From positions 1 through 64,000 of the forward strand of contig CAKULK010000009.1 in the NCBI GenBank assembly GCA_934667275.1: 64,000 nt of DNA. The letters are read 5' to 3'. Numbering within the stretch: the stretch's first letter is position 1; the number at the start of each line of letters is the position of its first letter. The notes below the pieces were generated by a model. It saw only the letters and a list, made by a program, of their open reading frames with translations, was not told where the DNA came from and made no database searches. A program made the translations under genes and the position numbers. Positions 42,175-50,729 of this stretch are shown in pieces. This DNA comes from an uncultured Bacteroidales bacterium (GTDB taxonomy: Bacteria > Bacteroidota > Bacteroidia > Bacteroidales > Paludibacteraceae).

Positions 42175-43281
42175 ATGATTACAATAGAGCAACTAAAAGA
42201 CATTCAACAGCGCGCTGACAAACTCAAGCAATACCTGTCCATCGACGAGAAGCGCGTCCAACTCGAGGAAGAAGAACTGCATACCCAGGCCCCGGGCTTC
42301 TGGGACGATGCCAAAGCCGCAGAAGCGCAGATGCGCAAGGTCAAGGGCATCAAACGCTGGATTGACGGATACGAGGGCGTGCGCTCATCCGTGGAGGAAC
42401 TGCAACTTGCCTTCGACTACTACCGCGAGGAACTTGTGACAGAGGAAGAGGTGGATGCTGCTTATGCCCGCGCACTGCGTGAGGTGGAGGACCTCGAGAT
42501 GAAGAATATGCTTTCGCACGAGGAGGACCAGATGCCTGCGGTGCTCAAGATTGTAGCGGGCGCGGGGGGCACCGAGGCGCAAGACTGGGCGGAGATGCTC
42601 ATGCGTATGTATCAGCGTTATTGCGAGAAGCACGACTACAAGGTTACCGTTGCCAACCTGCAGGAGGGCGACGAGGCGGGTATCAAGACCGTAACCTTCA
42701 ACATCGAGGGTGACATGGCGTACGGCTACCTCAAGAGCGAGAATGGCGTACACCGCTTGGTACGTGTCAGTCCCTATAACGCACAGGGTAAGCGGATGAC
42801 GTCGTTTGCGTCCGTATTCGTTGTGCCGCTCATCGACGACTCTATCGAGATAGAGGTCAACCCCGCAGGCATCAGTTGGGATACTTTCCGTTCCAGCGGC
42901 GCAGGCGGACAGAACGTCAATAAGGTCGAGTCGGGCGTACGGTTGCATTACAAGTTCGTCAACCCGCTTACCAATCAGCCTGACGAAATCGTAATCGAGA
43001 ACACGGAAACGCGCGACCAACCGAAGAACCGCGAGAACGCTCTCCGTCACCTCCGCAGTCAGTTGTACGAGTTGGAGTTGGAGAAGCGGCGACAGGCAGC
43101 GGCGAAGGTCGAAGCGGGTAAGAAGAAGATTGAGTGGGGTTCCCAAATCCGCTCCTATGTCTTCGACGACCGCCGCGTCAAGGACCACCGTACCAACTAC
43201 CAGACTTCCAATGTCAATGCCGTCATGGACGGCGACCTCGACGCTTTCATCAAAGCCTACCTCATGGAGTTTCCCGAGTAG
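42175..43281 (+). CDS. prfB: Peptide chain release factor 2
   Basis: A 368-residue RF2. The catalytic GGQ lies in SSGAGGQNVNKVESG (about residue 245). The stop-codon-recognition tripeptide region reads VRVSPYNAQGKR, with SPY where E. coli has SPF. The frame is continuous through QYLSIDEKR, so the programmed +1 frameshift used to autoregulate prfB in many bacteria is absent. Followed by a terminator. Confidence 0.95.
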   Translation: MITIEQLKDIQQRADKLKQYLSIDEKRVQLEEEELHTQAPGFWDDAKAAEAQMRKVKGIKRWIDGYEGVRSSVEELQLAFDYYREELVTEEEVDAAYARALREVEDLEMKNMLSHEEDQMPAVLKIVAGAGGTEAQDWAEMLMRMYQRYCEKHDYKVTVANLQEGDEAGIKTVTFNIEGDMAYGYLKSENGVHRLVRVSPYNAQGKRMTSFASVFVVPLIDDSIEIEVNPAGISWDTFRSSGAGGQNVNKVESGVRLHYKFVNPLTNQPDEIVIENTETRDQPKNRENALRHLRSQLYELELEKRRQAAAKVEAGKKKIEWGSQIRSYVFDDRRVKDHRTNYQTSNVNAVMDGDLDAFIKAYLMEFPE

Positions 43282-43307
43282 TTGTCTGACTATATATAAA
43301 TCTGATT

Positions 43308-43344
43308 AGAAAGAGGTTCCCGCATCATACGGAAACCTCTTTCT
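43308..43344. terminator. Rho-independent terminator after prfB
   Basis: AGAAAGAGGTT and AACCTCTTTCT form an 11-bp stem with further CCG/CGG pairing inside. It separates prfB from the convergent TPR gene. Confidence 0.83.
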
Positions 43345-43421
43345 GCTTATTGCACCGACCACATGCCTCTTTCAATTATATAGAGTTGAAAATATTTAGT
43401 TGTCGGGAAAGGGTGCTAACG

Positions 43422-45449
43422 CTATTTCTTAGTTGTTATTTTGAGTACTTGCCGTTGGTTGTCGATTTCGATTTTGCCGAGGCGTTGGAGGACGGACTGC
43501 CCGAGGAGCAAAGGAGCGCGCTGGTTGCCTACCACAGAGGCACGGACGGCTTTCAGTTCCAGACCGCCAAAGTCAATCTTCTGCAAGATGATGTTCGTGC
43601 CGATGGAGATGCTGCCGTCGGCAGTGATATACGCCGAGTTGCCCACAATGTCTTTCTTGCTCAAGTAGCCGTTCTTGTACATAAAACTTGCCTCCGTCTG
43701 CGAGATAGACACATCGCTGGCACCCGTGTCAAAAACAAAGGTCAGCGGCAGTCCGTTGATGGAGCACTTGACTGTGGTTACTCCGTTGGCCGCCGAGAAA
43801 GGCACCTCCACTACGCGCTCTGTCTGCACGGCGTCTTGTGTGGTGGAGTCCAAACGCAGGATACGATTCCGTACGCGGGCTTCATAGACAGCCAACAGGC
43901 TATCGAAACGCGCACCGTGGATATTGCGGAAGTCTATATCGCGGCGGGCATAGGCATACTGCGCATGGTTGCGCTCAAGGTCTTGCGCCAGCAGACGGAA
44001 TGCGTCCTCAGTCTTGCCCTGCAAAGCATACAGACAAGCGGCATCGTAAACCTCCTCGTGCGCAAGGCTGTCTGCCACCACAATGCTGTCCATCTTATGC
44101 GTAGCCAATGAGTCCTGCCCCATAAAGTGCAACGCGAAGCAAACAGCACCGTTATCGCCTTTTATTGCTTTCTCGAAGTCCATTCGTGCTGCCAATGTGT
44201 CGCCCGCCTCCCAATAGCAGCGTCCGCGCATATAGTTCAGATATGACTGCGGGGCAAGGGCAACCGCCATATCGTAGTCCTCTATCGCTTTCTGGTATTG
44301 CCCCGAGAACAGGTAGGCTTGTCCGCGGTCGTTGTAATAACCGGCATTGGCAGGCTCTTTCTCTATGATTGTATTCAGGTCGCGGAACATCTGCGCAGTG
44401 CTATCCATATTGGCATAGATTTCTGCCCGCGTCTCCAGATAGTCGTAATACGTGCTATCTGCCTCCATAGCCAGATTGATGGAGCGGAGAGCCCTCTCGA
44501 AATCGCCCAACTTACTATAAGCCCCCGCCCTGAAACTTTCCGTATATTGCTGCGGAACGATACCTTCCAGTTTGTCTGCTGCACGCAATATGCCCTCATA
44601 ATCGTGGTCATCGCTAATTACATATATCTCGCAATACACCCAGTTGGGGTCGTTGGGTGCCAGCCGTTGTTTTACACGGAACTCCGTCAGCAGGTATTGG
44701 CGCAAAGCGGGAGGAAGGGCATCAAGCAAATTGAGGGATTCATGATTCATCGGAGTTTTCTCAAGGCTTGCCACTATATGCTTGGCGGCATCCTCATACT
44801 TGCCCAAGTGTTTCTCTGCATCGGCACGTGCTGCCAACGTCTGATAGTCGGATTCCAACTTGTCGGCTTTCTCGAATATGGTGAGCGCATCGGTGTAACG
44901 CTTGGCAAACATATAGGTCTGTCCGAGCATATAGAGCCACTCCACGGAATAGGGTTCTGTCTCTGCTGCCTTTTGGAAATCCGCTGCCGCCATATCGTAG
45001 TTGTGCAGATAGCCGTAATACCGTCCGCGAAAGTCATAATACTTGGTGTTCTCAGGTGCAAGGCGGATGGCTTCGTTGAAGCAGTGCAGTGCCTGTACGG
45101 TGTCCGTCAGATAGTAGCCGTAGGTGGTTCCCATGCGTGTATAGACATACGCGCGGTCCGCCTTGGCGTTCTTGGGCAGATATTTCAGCGCATCATTGGC
45201 TGCATGGAGAGTGTTGCCTATCTCGTCGCGTTGCAGGTAGGCAAACGACAGCCACATATAGGCGTAGCCGTTCTTCGGGTTTTCGGCTAACTCCTTTTGC
45301 AGGACGGAGATGCCCTCTGCGTAGTCCTCGTTGTTGATTAGTTCTTTTCCGCGCTGGTAGTTGTACGAGGTCGGTTCCTGCGGTTGCTTGGCAAAGGTTG
45401 CCGTGTAGCCCATAACGGCTGCCACGAGAATAAATAAAAGTCGTTTCAT
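43422..45449 (-). CDS. Exported TPR protein with retropepsin-like aspartyl protease domain
   Basis: A 675-residue exported protein: signal peptide (about 1-20), about a dozen TPR-like repeats (about 30-430; e.g. YNDRGQAYLFSGQYQKAIED), then a C-terminal retropepsin-like domain (about 550-675). The domain has FVFDTGASDVSIS (catalytic Asp near 574) and the closing LLLGQSVLQRLGKIEID. Such single-domain aspartyl proteases act as dimers. It may process envelope proteins recruited by the TPR part (inference). It lies 62 bp after the 45512 gene on the same strand. Confidence 0.82.
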   Translation of the reverse strand: MKRLLFILVAAVMGYTATFAKQPQEPTSYNYQRGKELINNEDYAEGISVLQKELAENPKNGYAYMWLSFAYLQRDEIGNTLHAANDALKYLPKNAKADRAYVYTRMGTTYGYYLTDTVQALHCFNEAIRLAPENTKYYDFRGRYYGYLHNYDMAAADFQKAAETEPYSVEWLYMLGQTYMFAKRYTDALTIFEKADKLESDYQTLAARADAEKHLGKYEDAAKHIVASLEKTPMNHESLNLLDALPPALRQYLLTEFRVKQRLAPNDPNWVYCEIYVISDDHDYEGILRAADKLEGIVPQQYTESFRAGAYSKLGDFERALRSINLAMEADSTYYDYLETRAEIYANMDSTAQMFRDLNTIIEKEPANAGYYNDRGQAYLFSGQYQKAIEDYDMAVALAPQSYLNYMRGRCYWEAGDTLAARMDFEKAIKGDNGAVCFALHFMGQDSLATHKMDSIVVADSLAHEEVYDAACLYALQGKTEDAFRLLAQDLERNHAQYAYARRDIDFRNIHGARFDSLLAVYEARVRNRILRLDSTTQDAVQTERVVEVPFSAANGVTTVKCSINGLPLTFVFDTGASDVSISQTEASFMYKNGYLSKKDIVGNSAYITADGSISIGTNIILQKIDFGGLELKAVRASVVGNQRAPLLLGQSVLQRLGKIEIDNQRQVLKITTKK

Positions 45450-45466
45450 ATTGGTTGTTATTATTT

Positions 45467-45498
45467 GTTTATCGGTTTATGAGTTTATTCGTTTATGG
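45467..45498 (-). repeat. 8-bp tandem repeat in the leader of the TPR-protease gene
   Basis: Four 8-nt units on the plus strand (GTTTATCG, GTTTATGA, GTTTATTC, GTTTATGG), i.e. ATAAAC-type units reading toward the downstream minus-strand ATG. Confidence 0.7.
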
Positions 45499-45511
45499 GT
45501 AGTTGAGATAG

Positions 45512-47284
45512 TTAAGGCAACAGGGGCTTGTGCGTATTGTTGTCCTCGGAGTTGCCCGGATGTTGCTTCTTGAGTTGGGCGATGTAATCCAGTTCGTGCT
45601 GGGCATAGTCGTGCGACGGGGCATGGTCCAGCAAGGATTTGAATACATTCTCCGCGTCATCCAGTTTGTTGCAGTTGATAAGTGCGTACCCGTAGCGGCG
45701 TTGCAGAAAGGCGTAATAGTTGGCAAGTTGTTCACGGCGCTGCACATTCTCTTCCGTGCCGCTTTCGTCGCTATTGTCAATCTCCTTGACCAATCGCTCT
45801 ATCTGTTCTTTTTCTAACGTCAACTCACGGAAGATACGTATGTCTTCGCTATTGGCCAAGCAGTTGAAATACTCCGAGGAATAGTCGATTCTATTTTGTG
45901 AATGCGCCAAACTCAGATAGTAGAACGCCATCTCATACTGACGCAGGTCGGTGTAGCAATAGCCAAGGTCGTAGCAGAGACTAAAGAATAGACGCCTATG
46001 CTCATCCGATGAACTGAAGAAGTTATGCCGCATGGTATTGAATAGCGGAGTGAGTGCAATGACAGCCTCTGTGAAACGCTTCTCCAACACCAACTGATGA
46101 CCATACTCATACAAAGCCTTGATATTGCCGGTTTTCTTCTGTATCTCACTGCGTAGGCGGTAATGTTCCAACGTCTTTTCCGCATCGCGGTCGTACGTCA
46201 GCAGTACGGACAGAGACTGAGGGATATAGGCTCCTTCGGGCATATCGTGCTGCAGGTTGTCGTAGGGTACCATAAGTGCCGTCAGGCGGATATAGATAGT
46301 ATCCTTGTTGTCCGATACGGGGTGCAATGTGAATGTATAGTGACGGAAGGTGGTCTCGAGGCTGAGGACAGCAGGAGTGGTCCGCATTTGTGCTTCAGCC
46401 CCTTCGCCGTCTATCATGGTGGAAAACACATTGAAATGCGCTATCTTGTCGCGCTGCACGATTTGCTCTGTCTCGGCATCACGGACGACGGTCATGGAGA
46501 GCATATCTTCCACTTCCTCTTCCTGCCTGAAGAAGATGGTCATCAAATGCCGGAGGTCTCCTACTCGCGGCAGATTTTGTGCATTGGCATGGAACGGCTG
46601 CTGGTGTGCGATTTCGCCTTCCAGTATCATCTGTTGTTCACGCCGGCGGCGGATGATGTCTTCTTCGGACGGCACATGGGGGTTGTTAAGCATATCGCGA
46701 GCCTTGCCCGCTATGAGAAAACACGCTTTTATATAAAACTCCAATAATTGTGGAGTCGGATTAAAAATATCTGCATCAATGTGCACACTTAAACGATTGT
46801 CATCTTCGTACGTGTAAACAAGTTTGCCATACCGATAGTTATAATTCAGTTCTTCACACATATCTCTAACAGATTGCAAATTTTGAGTTGTATATGGTTT
46901 TGTGATAAAACCAGAGAGACTTAGCAACAAGGTATCGTCATAGCGTTGGTCTATGTAACAGGTGAAAGTCCCTCCTTGATAGAGAAATTTGTAATTCCTA
47001 TCTCCTTCGTCTTCTTCAACGAGAGTACATTCACAACGTTTCTCTTCACAAAACGCTTTAAACACATCCTCTGCGGTCTTATAGTCCGTATCTGTTTGAT
47101 TTTCTGTATCTTTATTCTCCATACTTATTGGTGCATCCTTATGCTCAAACCTGTTTCCCATACTATTCATACGGTTTCTTAGAGTGGCGTTCTCGCTTTT
47201 GGTTCTTTTAATGATGTGCTGCATGACCAAGATAGTAATCAGTCCTGCAACAAAAATGATGATTCCGATAATAAATGTGGTCAT
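45512..47284 (-). CDS. Membrane-anchored TPR-like protein of unknown function
   Basis: A 590-residue protein with one N-terminal membrane helix (about 3-25) and a large cytosolic or periplasmic body. Residues about 68-200 form an alpha/beta domain resembling the YbjN/secretion-chaperone fold in outline (YKFLYQGGTFTCYIDQRYDDTLLLSL), which I cannot confirm. The C-terminal third has TPR-like helices (about 385-575; LCYDLGYCYTDLRQYEMAFYYLSLA). Probably works with the TPR-protease gene downstream. Confidence 0.72.
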   Translation of the reverse strand: MTTFIIGIIIFVAGLITILVMQHIIKRTKSENATLRNRMNSMGNRFEHKDAPISMENKDTENQTDTDYKTAEDVFKAFCEEKRCECTLVEEDEGDRNYKFLYQGGTFTCYIDQRYDDTLLLSLSGFITKPYTTQNLQSVRDMCEELNYNYRYGKLVYTYEDDNRLSVHIDADIFNPTPQLLEFYIKACFLIAGKARDMLNNPHVPSEEDIIRRRREQQMILEGEIAHQQPFHANAQNLPRVGDLRHLMTIFFRQEEEVEDMLSMTVVRDAETEQIVQRDKIAHFNVFSTMIDGEGAEAQMRTTPAVLSLETTFRHYTFTLHPVSDNKDTIYIRLTALMVPYDNLQHDMPEGAYIPQSLSVLLTYDRDAEKTLEHYRLRSEIQKKTGNIKALYEYGHQLVLEKRFTEAVIALTPLFNTMRHNFFSSSDEHRRLFFSLCYDLGYCYTDLRQYEMAFYYLSLAHSQNRIDYSSEYFNCLANSEDIRIFRELTLEKEQIERLVKEIDNSDESGTEENVQRREQLANYYAFLQRRYGYALINCNKLDDAENVFKSLLDHAPSHDYAQHELDYIAQLKKQHPGNSEDNNTHKPLLP

Positions 47285-47321
47285 AGTGGTTGTATTTATG
47301 TATTATTTACTGATTCGACTG

Positions 47322-47329
47322 CAAAGGTA
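47322..47329 (-). promoter_or_regulatory. Promoter -7 element for the 45512 gene
   Basis: TACCTTTG on the minus strand, about 38 bp upstream of the ATG. No good TTTG is found at the expected distance, so this is a weaker match. Confidence 0.55.
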
Positions 47330-47534
47330 CTATATGTGTGTGCCAAAACGCGGCGCACATAGAAAATAAACAGCCTAAAAAGGGTCATTCATAATTGACA
47401 CGCTTCTATATATAACGCAAAAAAGGGCAAAAAACTACACTTTCCAACAAGAAAAATTGCATTTTCTTTGTAAGTGACTGATTGATAGCACTCATTATTT
47501 CTCCCATTTTGATACAGAAGACTGAATCCGATTG

Positions 47535-47566
47535 CAAAGATAATACACAAATCAACATTTTGCAAC
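47535..47566 (-). promoter_or_regulatory. Orphan promoter in a 355-bp gene-poor gap
   Basis: Minus strand GTTG (plus 47563-47566), 20 bp, TATCTTTG (plus 47535-47542). It would transcribe about 200 bp before the next promoter. That stretch holds no convincing gene; the best small frame is about 29 codons starting at an ATG near 47493, with a GGGAGA just upstream. Confidence 0.6.
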
Positions 47567-47639
47567 GATAACAATCAATGAAATGCAAGAAAAATCATTG
47601 ATAGTTGTCAAAAAACGAGACGTGCATACCTATCGACTT

Positions 47640-48047
47640 CTATGCAAATTGCAGTTCCAATTGGCAAGCCACAGGAACACGTTGCATACTGGCAGAATAC
47701 AAATCTACTACATCTTCAGCAAAGGTTCGCGCATAGTCCATAAAACGACGGCGAAACTGCTGCTTGTCTTTCCATGGATAATGCGTCAGCACTTCTATGC
47801 CATCTGATAGTTGCATTTCTATCAGAGTGTTATTTCCCTTTTGTGTCGTAGGCATAAGATGTGCAAAAGTAGCATTTACACTCATTGCATAATCCCATGC
47901 ACGAGATGACATCCGAAAGCCATCTACATTCTTGACACACCATAGGATATACTTAGGTGCTTGTAATAAAATAGTCTGCAAAGCATACCCCCTATACTTT
48001 CCGAATTGCAGAGAATCCGTCAATTCATATATGTGTGAATGTTTCAT
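47640..48047 (-). CDS. ExoX C-terminal-like small protein
   Basis: A 135-residue protein. Near its N-terminus LQFGKYRGYALQTILLQAPKYILWCVKNV (about residues 11-38) matches the pattern of the ExoX-like C-terminal domain (FGKYKG...P.YL.W), a small module found on some exonucleases and in stand-alone phage or defence-type proteins. No nuclease domain is present. I start at the ATG at 48047; the upstream extension overlaps the previous gene. Only 13 bp separates it from the 48061 gene, so both are served by the operator promoter at 48576. Confidence 0.7.
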   Translation of the reverse strand: MKHSHIYELTDSLQFGKYRGYALQTILLQAPKYILWCVKNVDGFRMSSRAWDYAMSVNATFAHLMPTTQKGNNTLIEMQLSDGIEVLTHYPWKDKQQFRRRFMDYARTFAEDVVDLYSASMQRVPVACQLELQFA

Positions 48048-48060
48048 TTTCAGTGCATTT

Positions 48061-48528
48061 TTAATGAATGATACCCACACGTTTTGCCCAATCCAATGCT
48101 GCTTGGCGGCTTTTTTCAAAATAGCATTTATCCAACATGTCTGCCACTTGCCTTCTTACATCCGACATATCCACAGCCAGATCATCACGAATCGCAGAAT
48201 CCGCAATGACATTAGATAAGTGCTCTTGAACAAGGGATACTACCAATTGGCGGCTATAGTGCGTATTCTTTGGCACAGGGATATTGCATATCTCCAGACC
48301 TGATTCCTTATCTCGCACCTGTATGCCGCAGAGAAACATACAAGCCGTTCCCTCCACAATGCCTTCGATAATCAGTAGTCCATTTGTATTACGGATTCCA
48401 ACTTGGTAGTTAAAGCCCGACTTTGCTAAAAAAGATTGTATAATAGACAGACCTGTACTTGCACTAATGGCTACCGGAGTGGCTGTGGCGTTTGTTTGAA
48501 GCATTTGATTTACCATATTATTCTGCAT
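48061..48528 (-). CDS. 155-residue protein of unknown family, paralogue 1
   Basis: A soluble 155-residue protein without signal or membrane segment. Its middle, FLCGIQVRDKESGLEIC, followed by HYSRQLVVSLVQEHLSNVI, aligns with FLNGLQIYDLHTKTLL and FYSKDLIKRLTSNLLEELI of the neighbour at 48617. Both are the same length, so they are paralogues. The C-terminal half is predicted helical. I do not recognise the family. Start at the ATG at 48528, downstream of the operator promoter. Confidence 0.7.
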   Translation of the reverse strand: MQNNMVNQMLQTNATATPVAISASTGLSIIQSFLAKSGFNYQVGIRNTNGLLIIEGIVEGTACMFLCGIQVRDKESGLEICNIPVPKNTHYSRQLVVSLVQEHLSNVIADSAIRDDLAVDMSDVRRQVADMLDKCYFEKSRQAALDWAKRVGIIH

Positions 48529-48575
48529 CAATCCGTGATACCTGCGGTTTATGTGGTTATTCTTGTTTGATGGCA

Positions 48576-48611
48576 CAAAAGTATTGCATAAGTGTGCAAC
48601 CTTTTTGCACA
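48576..48611 (-). promoter_or_regulatory. Regulon promoter 5: dyad operator plus -7 element
   Basis: TGTGCAA (48593-48599), 5 bp, TTGCACA (48605-48611), then exactly 9 bp to the -7 element TACTTTTG (plus 48576-48583). It drives the 48061 and 47640 genes. Confidence 0.8.
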
Positions 48612-48616
48612 AGAGA

Positions 48617-49084
48617 TTAAAAGCCTATTGCTCTGACACTTTTCTGTAACTCTTGCACTTGGTTCTTCTCAAAGGCATTTGCTATCAAATTGGACAGGGC
48701 ATTCTTTACCTCTAATTGGTTGAGCAGCCGATTCTGACTCTTGGCCTCTTTCAAAATTAGTTCTTCCAATAAATTGGATGTTAGGCGTTTTATCAGATCT
48801 TTGCTATAGAATGCGCCGCCATACATTGGGTATTTCTTTTCTGCAAGCAATGTCTTCGTATGGAGATCATAAATTTGAAGACCATTGAGAAATGTTGCCG
48901 AATATCCTACACCCACATCCTCCTTTATGAGTAGTCCTTCTACGAAGCGTACGGCATTGAAATAAGTGTTGCCTATAAGGGAAGTATATCCGTTTCCGAC
49001 AAGAGCATTCATCGGTTGCGAGTAACTGAAACTTGCCGGAGTGGCGAGTCCAAAACTGCGGAAAAGTGCGATATCATTTGTCAT
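48617..49084 (-). CDS. 155-residue protein of unknown family, paralogue 2
   Basis: A soluble 155-residue protein, paralogous to the 48061 product over the FLNGLQIYD...YSKDLIKRL region (about residues 65-110). Its N-terminus is rich in Ala, Ser and Tyr and its C-terminal third is a charged helix (LLNQLEVKNALSNLIANAFEK). Function unknown. Own promoter with the shared operator at 49147. Confidence 0.7.
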   Translation of the reverse strand: MTNDIALFRSFGLATPASFSYSQPMNALVGNGYTSLIGNTYFNAVRFVEGLLIKEDVGVGYSATFLNGLQIYDLHTKTLLAEKKYPMYGGAFYSKDLIKRLTSNLLEELILKEAKSQNRLLNQLEVKNALSNLIANAFEKNQVQELQKSVRAIGF

Positions 49085-49146
49085 ACATTTGGTGCGTCAT
49101 ATCCGTGCCGCTTGCGGTTTTAGTGGGTTGTTTCTAATTTCGTCTG

Positions 49147-49182
49147 CAAAAGTACTGCCTAACTGTGCAATGGTTCTGCACA
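49147..49182 (-). promoter_or_regulatory. Regulon promoter 4: dyad operator plus -7 element
   Basis: TGTGCAA (49164-49170), 5 bp, CTGCACA (49176-49182); 9 bp to TACTTTTG (plus 49147-49154). The dyad is extended here by flanking CTGCCT (49155-49160) and AGGCAG (49186-49191). Confidence 0.8.
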
Positions 49183-49196
49183 ATCAGGCAGCAACG

Positions 49197-49334
49197 TTAG
49201 TCAATGTTCCAATATGCTTCGGGGTCTCCCTCAAATGCCGCATCAATGTCGTCATCCGAGAATCCTTCCACATCGTGTGCATACGAACCTGCATATTTGT
49301 CGCGGCTGTAGTATTCGTCGTCATCGTAGTACAT
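49197..49334 (-). CDS. 45-residue acidic protein
   Basis: A very small protein rich in Asp and Tyr, starting MYYDDDEYYSRDKY and ending FEGDPEAYWNID. It is preceded by AAAGGAGGTG 6 bp before the ATG, a near-perfect Shine-Dalgarno sequence that is rare in this phylum and fixes the start. Similar small proteins with a GDPEAYWNID-type end are familiar to me from other Bacteroidales. Promoter with shared operator at 49365. Confidence 0.78.
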   Translation of the reverse strand: MYYDDDEYYSRDKYAGSYAHDVEGFSDDDIDAAFEGDPEAYWNID

Positions 49335-49364
49335 AAGTTTACACCTCCTTTCATTTTGACGATG

Positions 49365-49400
49365 CAAAGGTAGTGCTTTAGAGTGCAACCTTTTTGCACA
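49365..49400 (-). promoter_or_regulatory. Regulon promoter 3: dyad operator plus -7 element
   Basis: AGTGCAA (49382-49388), 5 bp, TTGCACA (49394-49400); 9 bp to TACCTTTG (plus 49365-49372). One mismatch to the dyad. Confidence 0.8.
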
Positions 49401-49438
49401 AAAAAGAGACTGTCCAACAAATACTGTTAGGCAGTCTC
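49400..49438 (-). terminator. Terminator after the LOTUS-DUF3825 gene
   Basis: Minus strand GAGACTG and CAGTCTC pair (plus 49432-49438 and 49406-49412), with two more G-C pairs after a mismatch, and are followed by TTTTTT. It abuts the next operator. Confidence 0.85.
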
Positions 49439-49466
49439 ACCATTGAAATTATTCTCTATTCTAACT

Positions 49467-50642
49467 CTATTCTATATTATTAGCAACTAACCAATCACTA
49501 TCTGGTCTGATAACTAAACGTGCATTACTATATGCCAACTCCAATGGGAGTATTGTTTGCCCTTGGTATGAGCCAGAACTTTTTTTCTCTATCACAAGTG
49601 CAATGTCTATCTTATCTTCATCAACAAGTGCAAGTGGTAATAGTAATGAAACTATATTTCTCGTGGGATAATACATCGGAATAGCAGTTTTAAAATTCCA
49701 CTCAACACGTTTCATTGCTATTTTAAGAGCATCCTTTATGCGATTCTGTATTATGCGGAATGTTTTATCATCGTCTTCAATTGCTTTTGCAAAAGATTTA
49801 TAATATGCTCTTCTCTCCATTTCTTCCATTCCATCTGTATCACGTATTACAAAATTGTTTGGCTTATTTTCTATCAAAAAATTTATAGGTAACCTACTGA
49901 CATTGTCTAAAATAATATGCTCCCAATCCATATTGGGTTCAGATTGGCCATCATAAAAATAGTCACTAACGGAATCTGCATACTTTGCTCGTTCGGGAAG
50001 GGGATTAAAACAATCCACCAATGTTTTTCCTTCTCTTTTTTGCCCTGCGACGCAGAAATCAATAAAATACCACTCTTGCCCATTATTCTGAACTTTATTA
50101 TTCTTTCCAAACAGGGCATAAATAGGGTCGTATAACTTATTAACAAGTCCAGTATTGAACGCAGCGTAGTTCGTGCTACACATCACTTTATTTTCTTTCA
50201 TCAGCCGGACAAATGTATACTTAAGATAATTTGACAGAATTGGATATGGATATGATGGATTTTGTCTTTCGTAATACCAACGTTCTTCTAATGCCAAGTT
50301 TTTTAATTTTGTGATAGCAGACTGGAAATCTCCCATATAAGCCCACTGCATAAGATTGGGAGTATCATTATCACGAAAATTTTTACGTACATTAGAACGA
50401 GAAGTTGATTTCTTTTCTCTGACAGAGAACACAGGAGGTACTGAATTGTCCGCTTTTAATTCAAAAACAGATTCCATATCAGGATCAAGAAACATATCTT
50501 TTAGTTTCAAAAATCCCATAGATTTGAAATTTAAGCCCTCTTTAGCCAACTTATGTCCCACAAAAGCCAAATCAGACCATCCCGATTCTTTCTTGGATTC
50601 ATTTACAATCTTTTTGATTGTTTCAATAACAATTTGTTCCAT
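49467..50642 (-). CDS. LOTUS/OST-HTH and DUF3825-like protein
   Basis: A 391-residue soluble protein. Residues about 5-75 (IKKIVNESKKESGWSDLAFV to FKSMGFLKLKDMF) fit the LOTUS/OST-HTH winged-helix domain, predicted to bind RNA. After a basic linker, residues about 130-390 look like DUF3825 (AAFNTGLVNKLYDPIYALFG, then TAIPMYYPTRN and LELAYSNARLVIRP). The C-terminal 100 residues are paralogous to those of the 50730 product. Function unknown; an RNA-directed role is inferred from the LOTUS domain. Promoter with shared operator at 50672; terminator at 49400. Confidence 0.78.
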   Translation of the reverse strand: MEQIVIETIKKIVNESKKESGWSDLAFVGHKLAKEGLNFKSMGFLKLKDMFLDPDMESVFELKADNSVPPVFSVREKKSTSRSNVRKNFRDNDTPNLMQWAYMGDFQSAITKLKNLALEERWYYERQNPSYPYPILSNYLKYTFVRLMKENKVMCSTNYAAFNTGLVNKLYDPIYALFGKNNKVQNNGQEWYFIDFCVAGQKREGKTLVDCFNPLPERAKYADSVSDYFYDGQSEPNMDWEHIILDNVSRLPINFLIENKPNNFVIRDTDGMEEMERRAYYKSFAKAIEDDDKTFRIIQNRIKDALKIAMKRVEWNFKTAIPMYYPTRNIVSLLLPLALVDEDKIDIALVIEKKSSGSYQGQTILPLELAYSNARLVIRPDSDWLVANNIE

Positions 50643-50671
50643 AAATAATTATATTTAAAAGTTTAACGGTG

Positions 50672-50707
50672 CAAAATTACGGGTTAAGTGTGCAATCTTT
50701 TTGCACA
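50672..50707 (-). promoter_or_regulatory. Regulon promoter 1: dyad operator plus -7 element
   Basis: TGTGCAA (50689-50695), 5 bp, TTGCACA (50701-50707); 9 bp to TAATTTTG (plus 50672-50679). Positions 50670-50707 are identical, base for base, to 52278-52315. Confidence 0.85.
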
Positions 50708-50729
50708 ATTGGTATTAGACAACAGTATT

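Noticed and set aside
47389..47574. 61-residue frame in the 47.3-47.6 kb gap
   Set aside because: It begins upstream of the predicted transcription start and has biased, phase-unsupported composition.
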